This document shows, in pieces, positions 15,503 through 16,666 of a stretch of 16,666 nucleotides of DNA (the stretch's first letter is position 1; every line of letters begins with the position of its first letter). The position numbers and the translations under genes were made by a program. This DNA comes from Betaproteobacteria bacterium (GTDB lineage Bacteria > Pseudomonadota > Gammaproteobacteria > Burkholderiales > Burkholderiaceae_D), in contig JAATFN010000239.1 of assembly GCA_015655165.1 (NCBI GenBank), forward strand, positions 1 to 16,666. Direction: 5' to 3'. The notes below the pieces were generated by a model. The model saw only the letters and a program-made list of their open reading frames with translations, ran no database searches and was not told the origin of the DNA.

Positions 15503-15958
15503 ATGAATGTGAACATTCTGGCAATGCTGTTGTTGTTGGTAACGATGCAGGTACAAGCACAGAATAATGTCTATCTGTGTGAAGGTGATGATGGTGCAAG
15601 TGAATATCGCAATACACTTTCTAGTGGCGTATGCAGACAAGTTGATTTACCCCATCTTGTCATCGTCAAGCCTGATGATGGTTCGGCAGCCGGCTCTACA
15701 GCCATGCCGCCACCGGAGTCATTGAGGTTCTCCGGTCAAGACAAACGATCCGGTCAGAAACAAGCACTGGAAATCCAGTTGCGAACAGCAGAACAACGGT
15801 TGACTACGTTAAAAAGAGAATTTAACGGCGGTGAACCAGAGCGACGTGGTGATGAACGAAACTATGCAAAATACCAGCAGCGTGTTGCTAAAATGCAAGA
15901 GGAAGTCATCCGTGCAGAGCAGTATGTAGATACATTGAAACAGGAATTGAGCCGTTAA
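15503..15958 (+). CDS. Small exported DUF4124-like protein with coiled coil
   Basis: 151-residue predicted periplasmic protein. I chose ATG 15503 (after GGTGAG) because it begins a classical signal peptide (MNVNILAMLLLLVTMQVQA, cleaved before QNN); the frame is open from a TTG at 15419 but has no ribosome site there. After the signal comes a short domain VYLCEGDDGASEYRN...GVCRQVDLP, with two cysteines, that resembles DUF4124. A proline- and serine-rich linker follows, then a charged C-terminal segment (about 90-151) rich in Lys, Glu, Gln and Arg that should form a coiled coil. Function unknown. It lies between glnA and ntrB, a placement I recall from related Burkholderiales, and is likely co-transcribed with ntrB. 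Confidence 0.75.
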   Translation: MNVNILAMLLLLVTMQVQAQNNVYLCEGDDGASEYRNTLSSGVCRQVDLPHLVIVKPDDGSAAGSTAMPPPESLRFSGQDKRSGQKQALEIQLRTAEQRLTTLKREFNGGEPERRGDERNYAKYQQRVAKMQEEVIRAEQYVDTLKQELSR

Positions 15959-16059
15959 TGAAGTAGTACTGACAACAAGCCTGATTGCTTTAGTAATTCT
16001 GATTGTATTGTCTCATTGGCGGTAGGTTTTCTTGTTTATTGCCAAGGAAATGAACGGAA

Positions 16060-16666
16060 ATGAAATCGGCAATTACTCAGTTGGACGGTTTGGATTTACT
16101 AGCTTCCGGCGTCGTCGGTCTCGATAGTGACGGTGGTATTGTCTATGCCAATGCCGCAGCAGAAAATCTTCTGGAAAATTCCTTCAAGGCATTGTTGCAT
16201 CAAAAGTTGCATGATCTGTTTTTAAATGGTGACGAGCTCACAGAACTGTTCTCTCAGGCAGTCGAGCAACAGTTTGCCGACAAACGTGTCGATCTGGTTT
16301 TAGAACGCACTGGACGTGATCCACTGCAAGTGCATATGACTGTCACAGCGCTAGACAGAGCCGATATGCCGGTATTGCTCGAATTGCGCCAGAATGTACA
16401 ACAAATGAAAGTCGATCGTGAAGAGCGACTTTTAGACCAGAGTCAGGCCAATAAAGAATTAATCCGTAATCTTGCCCATGAGATCAAAAATCCATTAGGT
16501 GGTATCCGTGGTGCGGCACAATTACTGGAAATGGAGTTGCCCGAGCGCCATTTGAAAGAGTTGAGCGAATACACACAAGTAATCATTAAAGAAGCCGACA
16601 GATTGCAAACATTAGTCGACAGATTACTGGCACCACATCGTCGCCCGCATATTGTCGGCGATGTCA
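16060..16666 (+). CDS. glnL: NtrB (GlnL) nitrogen sensor kinase, 5' part
   Basis: Sensor kinase/phosphatase that acts on NtrC according to the state of the PII protein. The gene runs off the right edge after about 202 codons, so the catalytic ATPase domain is missing from the window. A PAS-like domain fills about 10-110 (LLASGVVGLDSDGGIVYANAAAENLL). The dimerisation/phospho-acceptor domain shows the H-box NLAHEIKNPLGGIRGAAQLL with H140 (E. coli H139). I chose ATG 16060 because AAGGAA lies about ten bases upstream; the nearby ATG at 16050 is in another frame. ntrC is expected just downstream. Confidence 0.95.
   Translation, partial: MKSAITQLDGLDLLASGVVGLDSDGGIVYANAAAENLLENSFKALLHQKLHDLFLNGDELTELFSQAVEQQFADKRVDLVLERTGRDPLQVHMTVTALDRADMPVLLELRQNVQQMKVDREERLLDQSQANKELIRNLAHEIKNPLGGIRGAAQLLEMELPERHLKELSEYTQVIIKEADRLQTLVDRLLAPHRRPHIVGDV

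Overview
The window looks like a chromosomal segment of a betaproteobacterium of the order Burkholderiales, most likely an Oxalobacteraceae-type lineage with moderate GC. This rests on the gene order (iscR-iscS-iscU-iscA-hscB-hscA-fdx-iscX; glnA, a small DUF4124-like protein, then ntrB) and on protein details such as the IscS N-terminal extension. The species cannot be named from the sequence alone. There are no rRNA or tRNA genes, insertion sequences or CRISPR arrays that I can see.

Region 1 (1-4457): a two-partner secretion pair in an unusual convergent layout. The first gene encodes a short (849 aa) filamentous-haemagglutinin-like TpsA exoprotein. The second, on the minus strand, encodes its probable ShlB/FhaC-type outer-membrane translocator TpsB. 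Only 24 bases separate their 3' ends. TpsA stops just after the conserved segment where long FhaB/CdiA proteins usually continue, so it looks C-terminally truncated or naturally short.

Region 2 (4458-4923): a 466-base intergenic region, the most interesting non-coding stretch. On the minus strand there is an 11-bp terminator hairpin with a T8 tract, preceded by a stem whose loop is very C-rich. This is the architecture of a trans-acting small RNA. On the plus strand a 49-codon frame encodes a possible single-pass membrane peptide. At its end lies a clear sigma-70 promoter overlapped by two type-1 IscR boxes, which drives the isc operon.

Region 3 (4924-11251): the complete housekeeping Fe-S cluster assembly operon. 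IscR is the [2Fe-2S] repressor; IscS supplies sulfur; IscU is the scaffold; IscA is an A-type carrier; HscB and HscA release clusters from IscU (LPPVK motif present); Fdx donates electrons; IscX modulates IscS. Two oddities: a terminator-like hairpin between iscA and hscB, and a LysE/RhtB-type exporter gene between hscB and hscA. The operon ends in a strong intrinsic terminator.

Region 4 (11252-13563): a 447-base AT-rich gap, then a two-gene phosphorelay unit (a NarL/FixJ-type response regulator with an RcsB-like DNA-binding end, and a free-standing receiver-Hpt protein). A rhodanese gene converges on it. No histidine kinase for this unit is in the window.

Region 5 (13564-16666): nitrogen control. 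glnA (type I glutamine synthetase, with its adenylylation tyrosine) has a near-consensus sigma-54 promoter and upstream NtrC-like enhancer sites. A terminator follows, then a promoter, a small secreted DUF4124-like coiled-coil protein, and the 5' part of glnL (ntrB), cut by the window end. NtrB/NtrC would be expected to control the glnA promoter, so the regulator and its target are neighbours.
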